Assembly: GCA_001600355.1 (NCBI GenBank)
Contig: BCJU01000001.1
Span: forward strand, 4,464,013-4,528,012
Source of the DNA: Meira nashicola
Taxonomy: Eukaryota > Basidiomycota > Exobasidiomycetes > Exobasidiales > Brachybasidiaceae
Direction of reading: 5' to 3'
DNA length: 64,000 bases
Translations under genes and position numbers: made by a program
Notes under the pieces: generated by a model
The model's input: the letters and a program-made list of their open reading frames with translations, nothing else
Databases searched by the model: none
Told to the model about the DNA's origin: nothing
Shown: positions 63,557 through 64,000 of the stretch, piece after piece
Layout of the letters: every line of letters begins with the position of its first letter
Numbering within the stretch: the stretch's first letter is position 1

Positions 63557-64000
63557 TTTCTTATATCTTGGTTTTTATTGTTATGCAGAAGTAATGAATT
63601 AATGACACGCACGCATGCATACATTCTCTCGTATTGACGTGGATAAAGTTGTATCCCTCAACGGCTTTTACTCATTGCCGATCGGCTTTAAGGATTTCTC
63701 CAAGCCATACGGGTTTTAACGCGCTAGCGTATACCTTACGAAACCGGCATTTGCTTAAAGTTGTGGTGTGTATTACCATGATGTGGCAACGATCCTTCTT
63801 AAGGCACTTTTGGAGTGGAAAAAGCATGGGCCATCTCTACATGCACACACATTTCTGTCGTACAAAAGGGTTTATGTTCCAGTACCAAACGTAGGAGGTA
63901 GAAGAACTTCTTCTATTCTTGGATATGTGGAGAAATAGAAGGGTACCCACACAGTTATACACATACATGTACTTCATCATATATAAACAGCAATTCATTG
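63557..64000. other. 3' flank and probable promoter of a gene beyond the window
   Basis: Nothing coding is supported. ATATATAAAC near 63980-63990 resembles a TATA box, suggesting that a plus-strand gene begins just past the end. Confidence 0.4.

Overview
The window is nuclear DNA of a filamentous or yeast-like fungus. The evidence is a Zn2Cys6 transcription factor, WSC and CHRD secreted proteins, a Fet4-type iron permease, the spliceosome protein Cwc15, fungal MFS transporters, and short introns (about 60-80 nt) with GTRAGT donors. The DNA is visibly AT-rich and codons favour A/T third positions. A dikaryotic fungus, possibly a basidiomycete of the Ustilaginomycotina type, is my best guess, but no marker here proves it. 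About 28 protein genes on both strands are supported; no rRNA, tRNA or CRISPR was recognised. One assembly gap of 360 N lies inside a repeat-coding gene at 26.8-27.2 kb.

Region by region. 0-10 kb: a partial unknown gene, a three-exon membrane protein with a polyglycine tail ending in Cys-Cys, a two-domain CHRD secreted protein, an AIF/AMID-like flavoprotein, a GT17 glycosyltransferase and CWC15. 10-18 kb: a large Zn2Cys6 regulator, an FAD monooxygenase and a divergent DHA2 drug exporter, which look like a small detoxification or metabolite module. 18-24 kb: a FET4-like permease, a zinc alcohol dehydrogenase and an NmrA-like protein transcribed divergently, and a secreted three-WSC-domain protein. 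24-26.5 kb: a gene-free stretch with a strongly AT-rich core. 26.5-27.4 kb: a secreted protein of His-Pro tracts and Lys-Arg sites that looks like a Kex2-processed repeat precursor.

28-42 kb: an MFS sugar transporter, a four-part A-T-R-SDR carboxylate reductase (glycine betaine reductase architecture), a cluster of short palindromes, a Nha1-like Na+/H+ antiporter and a GAF-containing hybrid histidine kinase. The reductase, antiporter and kinase could all bear on osmotic or salt balance, but that link is inference. 42.5-55 kb: a metallophosphoesterase, then a run of sugar or sugar-acid enzymes: sorbitol-dehydrogenase-like MDR, lactonohydrolase-like SMP-30 protein, a second paralogous sugar transporter, an SDR, a D-2-hydroxyacid dehydrogenase, a KduD-like SDR and an aldo/keto reductase. 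Together they suggest oxidative catabolism of a sugar, aldonate or uronate.

55-63.6 kb: two divergently transcribed paralogous condensation-like acyltransferases, a UDP-glycosyltransferase and a third HxxxD acyltransferase. One sugar-transfer enzyme beside three acyl-transfer enzymes is the gene logic of an acylated glycolipid or glycoside pathway. This cluster, the His-Pro repeat precursor and the dispersed palindrome are the most promising leads.
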